From Steroidobacteraceae bacterium (lineage in GTDB: Bacteria; Pseudomonadota; Gammaproteobacteria; Steroidobacterales; Steroidobacteraceae), in the NCBI GenBank assembly GCA_017853555.1, contig JAFMJH010000010.1:1-64000 (forward strand): 64,000 bases of DNA, in the 5' to 3' direction. A program made the position numbers and the translations under genes. Each line of letters starts with the position of its first letter. Position 1 is the first letter of the stretch. This document shows, piece by piece, positions 10,230 to 20,230 of the stretch. The notes below the pieces were generated by a model. That model had not been told where the DNA came from, made no database searches, and saw nothing but the letters and a program-made list of their open reading frames with translations.

Positions 10230-11690
10230 TCAACGCTTCATCGCTTCGAAGAAGTCCGAATTGGTCTTCGTATCCTTCATCTTGTCGAGCAGGAACTCGA
10301 TCGCGGCCAGCTCGTCCATCGGATGCAGGAGCTTGCGCAGGATCCACATCTTCGCGAGTTCACCCGGATCGGTGATCAGATCTTCCTTGCGGGTGCCCGA
10401 GCGGTTGATGTTGATCGCCGGGAAGACGCGCTTCTCGGCGATGCGACGATCCAGATGGATTTCGCTGTTGCCCGTGCCCTTGAACTCTTCGTAGATGACG
10501 TCGTCCATCTTCGAGCCGGTGTCGATCAGCGCCGTCGCGAGGATCGTCAGCGAACCGCCTTCCTCGATGTTGCGTGCCGCACCGAAGAAACGCTTCGGGC
10601 GCTGCAAGGCGTTCGCATCGACGCCACCCGTCAGCACCTTGCCGGAGCTCGGCACCACGGTGTTGTAGGCGCGCGCGAGACGCGTGATCGAGTCGAGCAG
10701 AATCACCACGTCCTTCTTGTGCTCGACGAGGCGCTTGGCCTTTTCGATCACCATTTCGGCGACCTGCACGTGCCGCGCGGCGGGCTCGTCGAAAGTCGAT
10801 GAGACCACTTCGCCTTTGACCGTGCGCTGCATCTCGGTGACTTCTTCCGGCCGCTCGTCGATGAGCAGCACGATCAGATACACCTCGGGATGATTCGCCG
10901 TGATCGCGGTGGCGATGTTCTGCAGCAGCATCGTCTTGCCGGCTTTCGGCGGCGAGACGATCAGACCACGCTGACCCTTGCCGATCGGCGCGCAAAGATC
11001 GATCGCGCGGGCGGTCAAATCTTCGGTCGAGCCGTTGCCACGCTCGAGCTTCAGACGCTTGGTCGGATGCAGCGGCGTGAGGTTCTCGAACAAAACTTTG
11101 CTGCGCGCGTTCTCCGGCGAATCGAAGTTGATCTCGCCAACCTTCAGCAAGGCGAAATAACGTTCGCCGTCCTTCGGGGGACGAATCAGTCCGGAGATGC
11201 TGTCGCCGGTGCGCAGATTGAAGCGACGGATCTGCGCAGGGCTGATGTAGATGTCGTCGGGACCTGCGAGATACGAGCCATCCGCCGAACGCAGGAAGCC
11301 GAAGCCGTCCTGCAGAATCTCGAGCACGCCGTCGCCGTAGATGTGCTCGCCCTGGCGGGCATGCGCCTTCAGCAAGCTGAAGATGATGTCCTGCTTGCGC
11401 GAGCGGGCCATGTTCTCGACGCCGTATTTGGCGGCGAGATCGACCAGCTTGTTGATCGGCATCGCCTTCAGCGTCGTCAGATTCATCGACTTGCGCGAGG
11501 CGGCGAGCTCCTCGGCGCTGATGATTTCGGCATCTTCACCGGTCTCGATGAAGGGCGCGTGGTCCATCGGACCCTCGTCCATCATCGGGCCGCCGACGTT
11601 GCCGTGTCGGCCACCGCCATTGCCGCCGCGATTCGGATCGCGGTTGCCGTGGCGCGGGCCTTTCTGCCGATTGCGGCCCGGATTACCCAA
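10230..11690 (-). CDS. rho: Transcription termination factor Rho with an Arg/Gly/Asn-rich N-terminal extension
   Basis: Rho is the hexameric RNA helicase that ends transcription. From [13 protein letters not shown] (ATG at 11486) to the stop the protein is collinear with E. coli Rho (418 versus 419 aa): RNA-binding [19 protein letters not shown], Walker [20 protein letters not shown] and Q-loop segments. The frame runs upstream with high GC3 codons and encodes an Arg/Gly/Asn-rich stretch plus an acidic segment, so an extension of about 68 residues is likely. The start used here is TTG 11690, with AGAGG 7 bases ahead. GTG 11705, overlapping the trxA stop, and ATGs at 11585, 11567 and 11486 are alternatives. 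It follows trxA directly. Confidence 0.93.
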   Translation of the reverse strand: MGNPGRNRQKGPRHGNRDPNRGGNGGGRHGNVGGPMMDEGPMDHAPFIETGEDAEIISAEELAASRKSMNLTTLKAMPINKLVDLAAKYGVENMARSRKQDIIFSLLKAHARQGEHIYGDGVLEILQDGFGFLRSADGSYLAGPDDIYISPAQIRRFNLRTGDSISGLIRPPKDGERYFALLKVGEINFDSPENARSKVLFENLTPLHPTKRLKLERGNGSTEDLTARAIDLCAPIGKGQRGLIVSPPKAGKTMLLQNIATAITANHPEVYLIVLLIDERPEEVTEMQRTVKGEVVSSTFDEPAARHVQVAEMVIEKAKRLVEHKKDVVILLDSITRLARAYNTVVPSSGKVLTGGVDANALQRPKRFFGAARNIEEGGSLTILATALIDTGSKMDDVIYEEFKGTGNSEIHLDRRIAEKRVFPAININRSGTRKEDLITDPGELAKMWILRKLLHPMDELAAIEFLLDKMKDTKTNSDFFEAMKR

Positions 11691-11701
11691 GTAGCCGCCT
11701 C

Positions 11702-12031
11702 TCACAGGTTGGCATCCAGGAAGGCGGCGAGTTGGGAGCGCGATACCGCACCGACCTTCTGCGCTTCCACGGTCCCGTTCTTGAACAGGATCAGCGTCGG
11801 AATGCCGCGGATGCCGAATTTCGGTGGCGTGGCCGGATTGCTGTCGATGTCGAGCTTGGCGATCTTCAGTTTGTCGGCGTATTCGCCGGCAATCTGATCG
11901 AGGATCGGCGCGATCATCTTGCAGGGGCCGCACCATTCGGCCCAAAAGTCGAGCAGTACGGGTTTGTCGGATTTCAGGACGTCTTCTGCGAACGTCGCAT
12001 CGGTGGTGTGAATGATGTGAGGGTTGCTCAC
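11702..12031 (-). CDS. trxA: Thioredoxin 1
   Basis: Thioredoxin reduces disulfides of many cytoplasmic proteins, including ribonucleotide reductase, and supplies electrons to DsbD. The 109-residue protein has WCGPC at C34/C37 in the [12 protein letters not shown] motif and the cis-proline loop GIPT. The GTG at 12031 was chosen because GGAGG lies 9 bases upstream and the length is exact; the open frame to 12124 reads as non-coding. rho follows on the same strand, and rhlB is divergent, as in E. coli. Confidence 0.96.
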   Translation of the reverse strand: MSNPHIIHTTDATFAEDVLKSDKPVLLDFWAEWCGPCKMIAPILDQIAGEYADKLKIAKLDIDSNPATPPKFGIRGIPTLILFKNGTVEAQKVGAVSRSQLAAFLDANL

Positions 12032-12348
12032 GCGGTTAAGCCTCCGGCTGGAGTGTTGAGAAAAACACGAAAGAAATGGATGGTTTTGGGTTTTCCGACC
12101 CGCGGCGGAACGCCGTGGTGTCATGGGGAGCCGTCAAACGGTTACACTAGACCGCTGGAAGTTTTGGTAATGCCTCTGGGCAGGCCGAAATTCGCTGACG
12201 AATTTGGTGGTTTCGACGGATGGGTGTGGATACTGGTCTTGGGACCGGGCGATGCACTTGGGCAGAACGCCCGTCTATGGAAGCTTTTTTATCCTGTCCG
12301 CAGGCCTTTTGCAAGCCCGGACCGCCGCAACGCTGACGATGGTAATAG
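12032..12348. other. Divergent trxA/rhlB intergenic region
   Basis: This is the only gene-free stretch over 300 bases in the window. It must hold the promoters of trxA-rho (minus) and rhlB (plus). A weak -10-like TACACT sits at 12143-12148 and a run of six Ts at 12285-12290, preceded by a small imperfect GC hairpin. No convincing -35/-10 pair, riboswitch or small gene was seen. The short open frame starting at 12170 has no ribosome binding site. Confidence 0.5.
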
Positions 12349-13659
12349 ATGTCTGACGCACACCTGTCCGATTTGACCTTCTCCGCCCTCGGGCTCACCG
12401 AACCCCTGATGCGCGGCATCGAGGAGGCGGGATTCACCCGCTGCACCCCGATCCAGGCGCAAACCCTGCCCCACGCCCTCGCCGGCCGTGACGTCGCCGG
12501 ACAGGCCCAGACGGGCACCGGCAAGACCGCGGCCTTCCTGGTGGCGATCTTCCAGAATTTGCTCGCACGACCCGCACCGCCCACCCGCGGCGCCACGGCC
12601 ATTCGCGCGCTCATCATCGCACCGACGCGCGAACTCGCCGTGCAGATCCATCACGATGCGATCCTGCTCGGCAGCAAAACCGGTCTGCGCATCGCCGTGG
12701 TGTACGGCGGCGTCGATTACGAAAAACAGCGCCGCGATCTCGAAGGTGGCGTCGACGTGCTGATCGGCACGCCCGGACGCATCATCGACTACTACAAGCA
12801 GCACGTATTCGAACTGCGCGAGGCGCAGGCGGTGGTGCTCGACGAAGCGGACCGCATGTTCGACCTCGGTTTCATCGCCGACATCCGCTACATGCTGCGC
12901 CGACTGCCGCCGCCCGATCGGCGCCAGTCGATGCTGTTCTCGGCCACGCTCTCGCAGCGCGTGCTCGAACTCGCCTACGAGCACATGAACGATCCGGTGC
13001 TGGTGCGCATCGAACCGGAAAAAATAACCGCCGATCGCGTGCGCCAGGTCATGTACTACCCGGCGATGGAAGAAAAGATTCCGTTGCTGGTCGGTCTCAT
13101 GCGTCGCATGGATCCGCATCGCTCCATGGTGTTCGTGAACACCAAGCGCATGGCCGAACGACTCGAAGACGTGCTGCGTGCCAACGGCATCGACGCGCAA
13201 GCGCTCTCGGGCGACGTCCCTCAAAAGAAACGGCTGCGCTTTCTGCAGGACTTCCACGACGGGAAACTCGCCGTGCTGATCGCCACCGACGTCGCCTCGC
13301 GCGGGCTGCACATCCCCGAAGTGAGTCACGTCTTCAATTTCGATTTGCCGGGCGACTGTGCCGACTACGTGCACCGCATCGGCCGCACGGCGCGCGCCGG
13401 CGCGGAAGGCGACGCGATCAGCTTCGCTTGCGAGGAATACGCCGTCGGGCTGCCCGACATCGAAAAATTCATCGGTCGCAAAATCCCCTACGAACCGATC
13501 GCCGTCGACATGCTGCCCGAGATCACCTGGCCCCCGCGACGACCGCAGGAATCGCGCGGCGGCCCGGGTCGGCGCGGCGGTGGCGAGCGACGCGGCGGCG
13601 GTAGCGGCGAGCGTCGCGGTGGCGAACGACGCGGCTCGGGCGGCGGCCGTCGGCGCTGA
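12349..13659 (+). CDS. rhlB: DEAD-box RNA helicase RhlB
   Basis: RhlB unwinds RNA for the degradosome. The 436-residue protein has all helicase motifs in order: Q motif ([14 protein letters not shown]), Walker [30 protein letters not shown], and [10 protein letters not shown]. The last 40 residues are an Arg/Gly repeat tail, a common RNA-binding addition. The gene is divergent from trxA-rho, the same order as in E. coli, which supports RhlB over other DEAD-box proteins. Confidence 0.93.
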   Translation: MSDAHLSDLTFSALGLTEPLMRGIEEAGFTRCTPIQAQTLPHALAGRDVAGQAQTGTGKTAAFLVAIFQNLLARPAPPTRGATAIRALIIAPTRELAVQIHHDAILLGSKTGLRIAVVYGGVDYEKQRRDLEGGVDVLIGTPGRIIDYYKQHVFELREAQAVVLDEADRMFDLGFIADIRYMLRRLPPPDRRQSMLFSATLSQRVLELAYEHMNDPVLVRIEPEKITADRVRQVMYYPAMEEKIPLLVGLMRRMDPHRSMVFVNTKRMAERLEDVLRANGIDAQALSGDVPQKKRLRFLQDFHDGKLAVLIATDVASRGLHIPEVSHVFNFDLPGDCADYVHRIGRTARAGAEGDAISFACEEYAVGLPDIEKFIGRKIPYEPIAVDMLPEITWPPRRPQESRGGPGRRGGGERRGGGSGERRGGERRGSGGGRRR

Positions 13660-13667
13660 TCCGCGCG

Positions 13668-14351
13668 TCAGAGCAAATCGATCACGCCGTCGATCGACAA
13701 AAATTCTTCGTGGGCGTGCGGCGCGCTCGAAGTGTCGGGCCGACGCACGCCGCGCACGTGCGCGATGCCGGCGGCGATCGCCGCATGCAGCACCGCGCGA
13801 CTGTCGTCGACGAACACGCTGCGCGCAGGATCGAAACCCGCCGCCTCCCGCGAAGCTTGCCAAAACTGCGGATGCTCCTTGGGGACACCGAACTGATGCG
13901 AGCTGTAGGCGGCATCCAGAAAATCCAGCACACCGGTTTGCGCGTGCTTGATCGCGAGGATGGTCGGATGCGAGTTCGTCATCAACACGAGACGCTTGCC
14001 GCGCTCGCGCAAAGTCTCGAGAAAGCGCCTCGCACCCGGCAACCATGCGGCGCGATGCGCTTCTTCGCGGTGCAGCGCGGCGATGTCGATGCGCAATTCG
14101 CGCGTCCAGAAATCGATGCAATACCACTCGAGCCGGCCCTGCCAGTGCCGAAACTTCGGCGCGAGTTCCGCCTGCGCTTCGGCGAGCGACAAGCCGTTGT
14201 TCTCGGCATAAATTTCCGGGACGCGCGCGAGCCACACGAAACTGTCGAAAGCCAGATCGAGCAAAGTGCCGTCGAGATCGAGCAGCACGGTATCGACACC
14301 ATCCCAATCGAGGGGGGATTCGACCTGCATCGGGCGCGTTGCAACGTTCAT
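13668..14351 (-). CDS. yrfG: HAD-family GMP/IMP nucleotidase (YrfG-like)
   Basis: The protein has the four HAD motifs: LLDLDGTLLDL (nucleophile Asp and acid Asp), LMTNSH, the lysine in GVPKEHP, and VFVDDS. The sequence and size (227 aa) fit YrfG, which dephosphorylates purine mononucleotides. The first ATG of the open frame (14363) lies inside a -10-like TATGAT; the ATG at 14351 is 7 bases after that box and has no Shine-Dalgarno site, so it is used here and suggests a leaderless transcript. The gene is convergent with rhlB (8-base gap) and divergent from the PHP gene. Confidence 0.82.
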   Translation of the reverse strand: MNVATRPMQVESPLDWDGVDTVLLDLDGTLLDLAFDSFVWLARVPEIYAENNGLSLAEAQAELAPKFRHWQGRLEWYCIDFWTRELRIDIAALHREEAHRAAWLPGARRFLETLRERGKRLVLMTNSHPTILAIKHAQTGVLDFLDAAYSSHQFGVPKEHPQFWQASREAAGFDPARSVFVDDSRAVLHAAIAAGIAHVRGVRRPDTSSAPHAHEEFLSIDGVIDLL

Positions 14352-14357
14352 GTTGGC

Positions 14358-14364
14358 TATCATA
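14358..14364. promoter_or_regulatory. Shared -10-like box between yrfG and the PHP gene
   Basis: TATCATA reads as TATCAT on the plus strand and TATGAT on the minus strand, each 5 of 6 to the -10 consensus. The plus ATG (14372) is 8 bases and the minus ATG (14351) 7 bases beyond the respective box, the geometry of leaderless mRNAs. No clear -35 is seen on either strand. Confidence 0.45.
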
Positions 14365-14371
14365 CCGTCCG

Positions 14372-15220
14372 ATGAGCGCGCCCGACCTCGCCGATCTGCA
14401 TATGCACAGTTGCCATTCGGACGGCGTGCTCACTCCCGCGGCGCTCATGGAACTCGTGGCGGCGCGCGGCGTGACGCTCGCCGCCCTCACCGATCACGAC
14501 ACCACGGCGGGACTCGACGATGCGGCCACTGCCGCTGCGACCCATGGCGTTCGATTTTTGCGCGGCGTCGAAGTGTCGGCAGGCTGGAACGGGCAGTCCA
14601 TCCACGTCATCGGTCTCGGCGTTCCACCCGCACTCGCTGCGAGCCACCCGTTCGAGACGCATTTGGCCGGCATTCGCGCGCGACGCGTCGCACGCTTGCG
14701 CGAAATCGGCGAGCGTCTGCAACGCAAAGCGCGGATTCCCGGCGTGACGCTGGCAGACGAGGTCTGCGCCGCGAGCGCCGTACCGACGCGCATGCATCTG
14801 GCGCGCGCTTTGGTCGCGGCGGGACATGCGCGCGACATCGGCGCCGCCTTCGACGATTTTTTGTCGCGGCGCGCACCCGGTCACGTACCGGAGTCCTGGG
14901 ACGATTTGGCGACGACGCTCGCCGTGCTGCGCGAGGCCGGCATCACCGCCGTGCTCGCGCATCCGCACCGCTACAAACTCTCCTCCGGCGCGTTGCGGCG
15001 TCTGCTCGGCGAATTTCGCGACGGCGGCGGCGCGGCCATCGAAGTCTGCATCGGCGGCATGGCGCGCCACGACCTCGATCGGCTCGCGACGCTCGCGCGA
15101 CACTTCGGTTTTGCCGCGTCCACGGGTTCGGATTTCCACGATCCGGCGACGCCGTGGAATCTGCCGGGCCGCTTCGATAAGCTACCGGCCGGTCTGGAGA
15201 CGGTCGCGGCGCGTTTCTGA
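14372..15220 (+). CDS. rnm: PHP-domain 3',5'-nucleotide phosphatase / RNase AM (YciV-like)
   Basis: The 282-residue protein opens with the PHP metal-binding motif DLHMHSCHSDG, then LTDHDTTAG, FLRGVEVS, and AHPHRY and GSDFHDP near the end, covering the conserved His/Asp/Glu ligands of the polymerase and histidinol phosphatase fold. This subfamily (YciV/RNase AM) removes nucleotides from RNA 5' ends and hydrolyses 3',5'-bisphosphate nucleotides. The frame is open from 14045, but homology begins at 14372. No ribosome binding site precedes it. The YdcH-like gene overlaps its stop (TGATG). Confidence 0.82.
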   Translation: MSAPDLADLHMHSCHSDGVLTPAALMELVAARGVTLAALTDHDTTAGLDDAATAAATHGVRFLRGVEVSAGWNGQSIHVIGLGVPPALAASHPFETHLAGIRARRVARLREIGERLQRKARIPGVTLADEVCAASAVPTRMHLARALVAAGHARDIGAAFDDFLSRRAPGHVPESWDDLATTLAVLREAGITAVLAHPHRYKLSSGALRRLLGEFRDGGGAAIEVCIGGMARHDLDRLATLARHFGFAASTGSDFHDPATPWNLPGRFDKLPAGLETVAARF

Positions 15221-15465
15221 TGTCTGAATCCAACGATGAACCGGGCGCCGATGCGGCCAACGTCGATCGCGAGTTGTTCCGCAAGCTCGAAAAGCTGCGG
15301 CAATTGCGCATCGAGCACCGTGACCTCGACGAAGTCATCGCGCGGCTGTCGCTCGACATCCACGTCGACGAAATCCAAATCAAACGACTGAAAAAGCGCA
15401 AACTGATGATCAAAGACCAGATCGAGCGCTGCGGCAGCGGTCTCATTCCCGACCTGAACGCCTGA
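15220..15465 (+). CDS. YdcH-like DUF465 protein
   Basis: This 81-residue acidic/basic helical protein has a predicted hairpin of two helices; the second holds DEIQIKRLKKRKLMIKDQIE, typical of the DUF465/YdcH family found widely in proteobacteria. The function of the family is unknown. Its ATG overlaps the stop of the PHP gene by one base, so it is likely co-translated. Confidence 0.78.
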   Translation: MSESNDEPGADAANVDRELFRKLEKLRQLRIEHRDLDEVIARLSLDIHVDEIQIKRLKKRKLMIKDQIERCGSGLIPDLNA

Positions 15466-15489
15466 CGCCGCACACCCCGAGGAATCGAC

Positions 15490-16848
15490 ATGAACGAGAC
15501 CCTGTCACTGTCGCAAGTCGTCGCGGAATTGACGAGTCGTGACGGCCTCAACGAATTGTTCGGCATCCTGCTCGCCACGCTGATCGCCGTGATCGCCGGG
15601 CGTTACGCCAGCGCCGCCTTCGGGCAACGCGCGGCGGCCACCCACACGCGCAATCGCAGCGGCTGGAGCGCGCACTTGCTCGCGCTCGCCGCGGTGATCA
15701 CGCCGTACCTGATCGCCCTGCTCGCCATCGGCCTCGTGTTCGGACTTGGCACGCGCATCGGCATCGCCACCACGCTGCTCGCGATCACGTTCCAGCTGGT
15801 GGTCCTGCTGGTCGCCGTACGGCTCGGCGTCTTCGCGCTGACGTTGCTGCTCGGCGGTACGGGGTGGGTCAGCCGCTGGCAGACGCGACTGACCATCGCG
15901 CTGTGGCTCGCGCTCGGCTTCGAGTTGCTCGGCTGGTTCGGTTACGTCGAAGCGACGCTGGATGCGATCGACCTCGTCCCCGGCAAGGCGACCTTCAGTC
16001 TCTGGGCACTTTTGAAGAGCGTGGTCGTGGTCACCGGCTTCGTGATCGTCACCAGCCTCATCGCGCGCACCGTCGAACGACGCATCATGTCGCTCGAAGA
16101 CCTCGCGCCCTCGACGCGGATCGGCATCTCGAAAGTCAGCTACTTTTTGCTGGTCGGTCTCGGCATCCTGCTCGGCATCAACGCCGCAGGCGTGGATCTG
16201 ACCGCGCTCACGGTACTCACGGGCGCCATCGGCATCGGCCTCGGTTTCGGCCTGCAAGCCATTGCCAGCAATTTCGTCAGCGGCTTCGTGCTGCTGCTCG
16301 ACCGCTCGATCAAGCCGGGCGACGTCATCAGCTTCACGCAACACACCGGCACCAGCACCGAAAATTTCGGCTGGGTGCAGGAACTGCGCGGTCGCTATGT
16401 CGTGGTCCGCGATCGCGACGGCGTCGAGACCCTGGTGCCGAACCAGAATCTCATCACCAACAGCGTGATCAACTGGAGTTATTCGGACCAGCGTGTGCGT
16501 TTGCGACTGCCGGTGATGATCAGCTACGACGACGATCCGGAACGCGCGCTCGAGTTGCTGGCCGAAGCGACCAGCGACCATCCGCGCATCCTCAAAGACC
16601 CGCCGCCCGCGCCGCGTTTGATGTCGTTCGAGGATTACGGGATGCGCCTCGAGGTGCGCTTCTGGATCCGCGATCCGATGAACGGCGTAAACAACGTCCG
16701 CTCGGACATCAATCGTCGCATCTTCAAACTGTTCCGCGAACACGGCATCAAGATTCCCGTGGCGCAACGCGAGTTGCGCATCCTGGATTCCGGCGCCACG
16801 CTCACGGTCGCGCGTTCGAGCGACGACGATGCCGATCTTCGTCGGTGA
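15490..16848 (+). CDS. MscS-family mechanosensitive channel
   Basis: The 452-residue membrane protein has four to five N-terminal membrane segments, then the pore-lining helix rich in Gly/Ala (TGAIGIGLGFGLQAIASNF, near residue 250) and the beta domain with the LLLDRSIKPGDVI segment typical of MscS channels. MscS channels open under membrane tension to release solutes during hypoosmotic shock. It begins 24 bases after the YdcH-like gene and overlaps arfB by 20 bases. Confidence 0.92.
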   Translation: MNETLSLSQVVAELTSRDGLNELFGILLATLIAVIAGRYASAAFGQRAAATHTRNRSGWSAHLLALAAVITPYLIALLAIGLVFGLGTRIGIATTLLAITFQLVVLLVAVRLGVFALTLLLGGTGWVSRWQTRLTIALWLALGFELLGWFGYVEATLDAIDLVPGKATFSLWALLKSVVVVTGFVIVTSLIARTVERRIMSLEDLAPSTRIGISKVSYFLLVGLGILLGINAAGVDLTALTVLTGAIGIGLGFGLQAIASNFVSGFVLLLDRSIKPGDVISFTQHTGTSTENFGWVQELRGRYVVVRDRDGVETLVPNQNLITNSVINWSYSDQRVRLRLPVMISYDDDPERALELLAEATSDHPRILKDPPPAPRLMSFEDYGMRLEVRFWIRDPMNGVNNVRSDINRRIFKLFREHGIKIPVAQRELRILDSGATLTVARSSDDDADLRR

Positions 16849-17248
16849 CGTCGTCATTCCCGACGCGGATCTGTCGGTCGCGTTCATGCGCTCCGGCGGA
16901 CCGGGCGGACAAAACGTCAACAAGGTTTCCTCGGCCGTACAGTTGCGCTTCGACCTGATCGGCAGCGAAGCCTTGCGCCCGGCGGTGAAAGCGCGTTTGC
17001 GTACGCTCGTGGGTCACAGACTCACCGACGAAGGCGCGATCCTCATCGTCGCGCGCACCCATCGCAGTCAGGAACAGAATCGGCGCGAAGCCGAAGAACG
17101 CTTGGCCGACTTCGTGCGCCGTGCGCTGGTCGAACCGCGCATCCGGCGTGCGACCAAACCGACGCGGGCATCGAAATTGCGGCGCCTCGAGAGCAAAACG
17201 CGTCGCGCCGGAATCAAACGCGGTCGCGGCACCGTCCGCGACGACTGA
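16829..17248 (+). CDS. arfB: Alternative ribosome-rescue factor ArfB (YaeJ)
   Basis: ArfB is a codon-independent peptidyl-tRNA hydrolase that frees ribosomes stalled on mRNAs without a stop codon. The 139-residue protein has the catalytic GGQ loop in SGGPGGQNVNKVSSAV and a C-terminal tail rich in Lys/Arg that enters the mRNA channel. Its length is close to the 140 residues of E. coli YaeJ, much shorter than RF1/RF2. The start lies inside the end of the MscS gene (20-base overlap), and the gene is convergent with plsB. Confidence 0.93.
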   Translation: MPIFVGDVVIPDADLSVAFMRSGGPGGQNVNKVSSAVQLRFDLIGSEALRPAVKARLRTLVGHRLTDEGAILIVARTHRSQEQNRREAEERLADFVRRALVEPRIRRATKPTRASKLRRLESKTRRAGIKRGRGTVRDD

Positions 17249-17273
17249 CTCACCGCGGTCGGACGCACGACGG

Positions 17274-19718
17274 TCAGACGTGCGTGACCTGCAGAATGCT
17301 GTGCCGGATCTGCTCGGACAACACGAACTCGGCATCCGCCGCCACGCGCTCCAGAACTTCGTCGTAGACGAGATTGCCATGCTCGTCGGCACCGACGACC
17401 TTGCGCCGCAGCAGTAGCGCGATGAAATTGTCGAACATCGCCCGATCCGAGAATTCCGGCGAATTGAAGCCGTACAACATAGTGATGCGCTGCGCCATCA
17501 ACTGGCAGCGCTCGGCGAGAGCGCGTGCGCTGAGCACGCCCTTGCCCGCGTGCATCAGAATTGAAATCGCGAGGTAATAACGCTCGATGGTCTGCACCGT
17601 CGCCTGCGCGAGCAGCGACAACTGCTGCGCCTTGGGCGAACTCGACGAAGGCCGACGCCAAGCCTGCGCACCCTCAACGGGTTCGATGACGCCGAGACGA
17701 CCGAGCGCCTCGAGGTTGGCCGTGACCGCGGCGGCAAGCTCGTCCTCGGTCCACTTCAAAAACAGTTCGGCGGCGATGTAGGGATACACGCGCCACGCCA
17801 GGCGCTGGATGTCGACCGTCGGCACCACGGCGTTGCTGATGAACGCGCAGGCGATCAACGACGGCAACGCGAAGAGGTGCAGCACGTTGTTGCGGTAGTA
17901 GGTCATGAGCACGGCATCGGCATCACTGATGCGCACGAGGTCGCCGAGCTTGTGCGCCTGGCGCTGCAGGACGTTCATCGACTCGCCGTATGCGATCACT
18001 TCTTCGCCGTTGCCCGCCGTGATCGTGACCCGTGCGCCATAAGGCGCTTCGCGCAGCAGGGCGAGATAGAGATCGACCTGTCGCGCCAGATCGTTCGCCG
18101 GCATCGCCTGTCGCGGCATCGCAAGCAAGGTGATCGCCAGCAGGTTGATGGGCGTGACGGCCGCGGCGGCATTGGTGCGCCGCATGATCTCCTGCGCGAG
18201 GTCGCCCACGATGGGCGCGAGCCAGCCGCCGCGCGCCTCGTCGTCCGTGCCGCGCGCGCGCCAATCGGGCGCATGCCGATTCAACAGCGCCTCGAGCTCG
18301 ATCGGCTCGCCGAGATTGACGTGCACGCGCCCGAACTTTTGTCGCAGCATGCGAATCGCGCGCAGCAGATCACCGAGGCTCTCCTTGCGCTTCGCGGAGC
18401 CCGACAATTCACCCACGTAGGTGTTGCCTTCGACGATGCGCTCGTAGCCGAAATACACGGGCAGAAACACCACGGGTCGCCGCGGGTCACGCAGATGGCT
18501 GCGTACGGTCATGGCCAGCATGCCGGTCTTCGGTTGCAACAGGCGCCCGGTGCGCGAGCGCCCGCCCTCGATGAAATACTCGATCGAATGGCCGCGACTC
18601 ATGATCGCACCGAGGTATTTCATCAGCACGACGGTGTACAGCGCGTTGCCCGCGAAGCTGCGGCGGATGAAAAACGCCCCGCCCTTGCGCAGCAAACGTC
18701 CCACCAGGGGCATGTCGAGATTGATGCCGGCCGCGATGTGCGGGATCGCGTACCCCTGCGTGTAGATCGCATACGACAGCAGCAGATAATCCATGTGGCT
18801 GCGATGGCAGGGCACGAACACGATTTCGTGTTGCTGCGACACCTCGCGCAGCGTTTCGACGTGATTGAAGCTCACGCCGTCGTAGAGGCGGTTCCAGAGC
18901 CGGCGCAGGAACCCTTCCATGAAGGTCACGAATACGTGCGAATAATTGGCGGCGATTTCCTCGCCGTAACGCCGTGCGGTGAGCAAGGCCTTGCGGCGCG
19001 AGAGTTTGCGATCGCGCATCACCGTGGCGACGGCGGCACGCACGGCACGCGTGCGCAGCACGTCCATCAAAATCGTGCGCCGATGCGACAGATCGGGACC
19101 GATGCGCGCAGCGCGCTGGCGACGGAAGGTCGCCCGTTGCAGGCGCACGATCCGCGCCGCGAGCACGTTGGCCGGCAGGCTGGAAGTGCCGACGAGATCG
19201 AGCAGACCGCGCAGACTCGTCGGCTCGCCGACCTCGATCATCACGAAGCGACCGTTGAGCAGCACCTGCAAGAATTTGCGCAACCGTCCGCCCAAGCGCC
19301 AATTCTCGGCAAACAACAGACGCAGCCAAGAGGCTTCTTTTTGCGGCGCCCGACCCCAATAGACCGCGACCGGGACGAGGCGCACGTCGAAGCTCGCATC
19401 GAGCTGCACGGTCGTGATCAAGCGCAGCAACTCCGGCGGCGCGCGCCGATCGATGCGCGGGTCGAACGGTCCGCGGGTCTGCAACAAGGGCAAGGCGGCG
19501 CGAACCGCGGCACCGGATCGTCCGACCAAAAGACCATGCGGACTCGGCACGCCGTGGCGGGCGCATTCGTTGGCGAGGACGGCGACATCGGTCGCGCTGC
19601 GACGTTCGAGCACGTAGCACACGGGCGCCGCCCGCTGCGCGCCGATGCCGGCGAACGCCGATTCCGGTCGGATCTCGGCGCGCACCCAGCGCGAGAGCAA
19701 GGCATCGAGCAATTTCAT
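17274..19718 (-). CDS. plsB: Glycerol-3-phosphate 1-O-acyltransferase PlsB
   Basis: PlsB acylates position 1 of glycerol-3-phosphate, the first step of phospholipid synthesis, at the inner membrane. The 814-residue protein has the acyltransferase motifs HRSHMDYLLLS (HX4D), GAFFIRRSF, and FIEGGRSRTGR, plus the long N-terminal part typical of bacterial PlsB. The ATG at 19718 overlaps the stop of the upstream hydrolase (ATGA). It is the last gene of a minus-strand run beginning at 25454. Confidence 0.95.
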   Translation of the reverse strand: MKLLDALLSRWVRAEIRPESAFAGIGAQRAAPVCYVLERRSATDVAVLANECARHGVPSPHGLLVGRSGAAVRAALPLLQTRGPFDPRIDRRAPPELLRLITTVQLDASFDVRLVPVAVYWGRAPQKEASWLRLLFAENWRLGGRLRKFLQVLLNGRFVMIEVGEPTSLRGLLDLVGTSSLPANVLAARIVRLQRATFRRQRAARIGPDLSHRRTILMDVLRTRAVRAAVATVMRDRKLSRRKALLTARRYGEEIAANYSHVFVTFMEGFLRRLWNRLYDGVSFNHVETLREVSQQHEIVFVPCHRSHMDYLLLSYAIYTQGYAIPHIAAGINLDMPLVGRLLRKGGAFFIRRSFAGNALYTVVLMKYLGAIMSRGHSIEYFIEGGRSRTGRLLQPKTGMLAMTVRSHLRDPRRPVVFLPVYFGYERIVEGNTYVGELSGSAKRKESLGDLLRAIRMLRQKFGRVHVNLGEPIELEALLNRHAPDWRARGTDDEARGGWLAPIVGDLAQEIMRRTNAAAAVTPINLLAITLLAMPRQAMPANDLARQVDLYLALLREAPYGARVTITAGNGEEVIAYGESMNVLQRQAHKLGDLVRISDADAVLMTYYRNNVLHLFALPSLIACAFISNAVVPTVDIQRLAWRVYPYIAAELFLKWTEDELAAAVTANLEALGRLGVIEPVEGAQAWRRPSSSSPKAQQLSLLAQATVQTIERYYLAISILMHAGKGVLSARALAERCQLMAQRITMLYGFNSPEFSDRAMFDNFIALLLRRKVVGADEHGNLVYDEVLERVAADAEFVLSEQIRHSILQVTHV

Positions 19719-20230
19719 CGCGCAGCCAAAGTCCGCAGCAGATCGCCGAGCCACACCTGCAACCGCGGCGTGCTGGCATGCAGACGATGATCATCGTCCA
19801 CCATGTGCAACGTCGCGCCTCGTTCGCGCGCGAAGCGCAGAGCATTTTCGCAGGGCACGATGTCGTCGCGCCAACCGTGGACGATCTCGGTCGGACAACG
19901 ATCGATGGCGGGCAACTCCGGCAGCGGCGGCAACAGCGCATCGAGATGCACGGCCGGCGCCATCAGGAACAAGGCGCTTGCATCCAGCGGTTTTGCGGCG
20001 GCGAGCGACAACCACGCACCGAGACTCGAGCCGACGAGCACCGGTCGCACGCCGTCACGCGGCACGCTCGCCAACAATTTTTGCAGTCGCGCTTCGACGT
20101 CGTCGATGCCGCGATAGTCGATCGAATCGACCGTGCAACCGTGACCGCGCGCCGTCTCGGCGAGCGCGAGAATCTTGTGGCCCCACGGCTCCGAATCCTT
20201 GCCGTGCGAGAACACCACGCGCAGCGTCAC
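19715..20230 (-). CDS. Small alpha/beta hydrolase
   Basis: The 171-residue protein is a compact alpha/beta hydrolase with the nucleophile elbow GSSLGAW (Ser), an aspartate in HGWRDDIVP and a histidine in DDDHRLH, forming a likely catalytic triad. It resembles the YqiA/YcfP-type short esterases; the substrate is unknown. The GTG start overlaps the L,D-transpeptidase stop (GTGA) and its own stop overlaps plsB (ATGA), so the three are translationally coupled. Confidence 0.8.
   Translation of the reverse strand: MTLRVVFSHGKDSEPWGHKILALAETARGHGCTVDSIDYRGIDDVEARLQKLLASVPRDGVRPVLVGSSLGAWLSLAAAKPLDASALFLMAPAVHLDALLPPLPELPAIDRCPTEIVHGWRDDIVPCENALRFARERGATLHMVDDDHRLHASTPRLQVWLGDLLRTLAAR

Noticed and set aside
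12170-12376. Short open frame upstream of and overlapping rhlB
   Set aside because: No ribosome binding site, no recognisable family, and unusual codon use for this genome; treated as non-coding leader.
17263-17285. ACGCACG-N9-CGTGCGT inverted repeat between arfB and plsB
   Set aside because: Short stem with a long loop overlapping the plsB stop; too weak to call a terminator.
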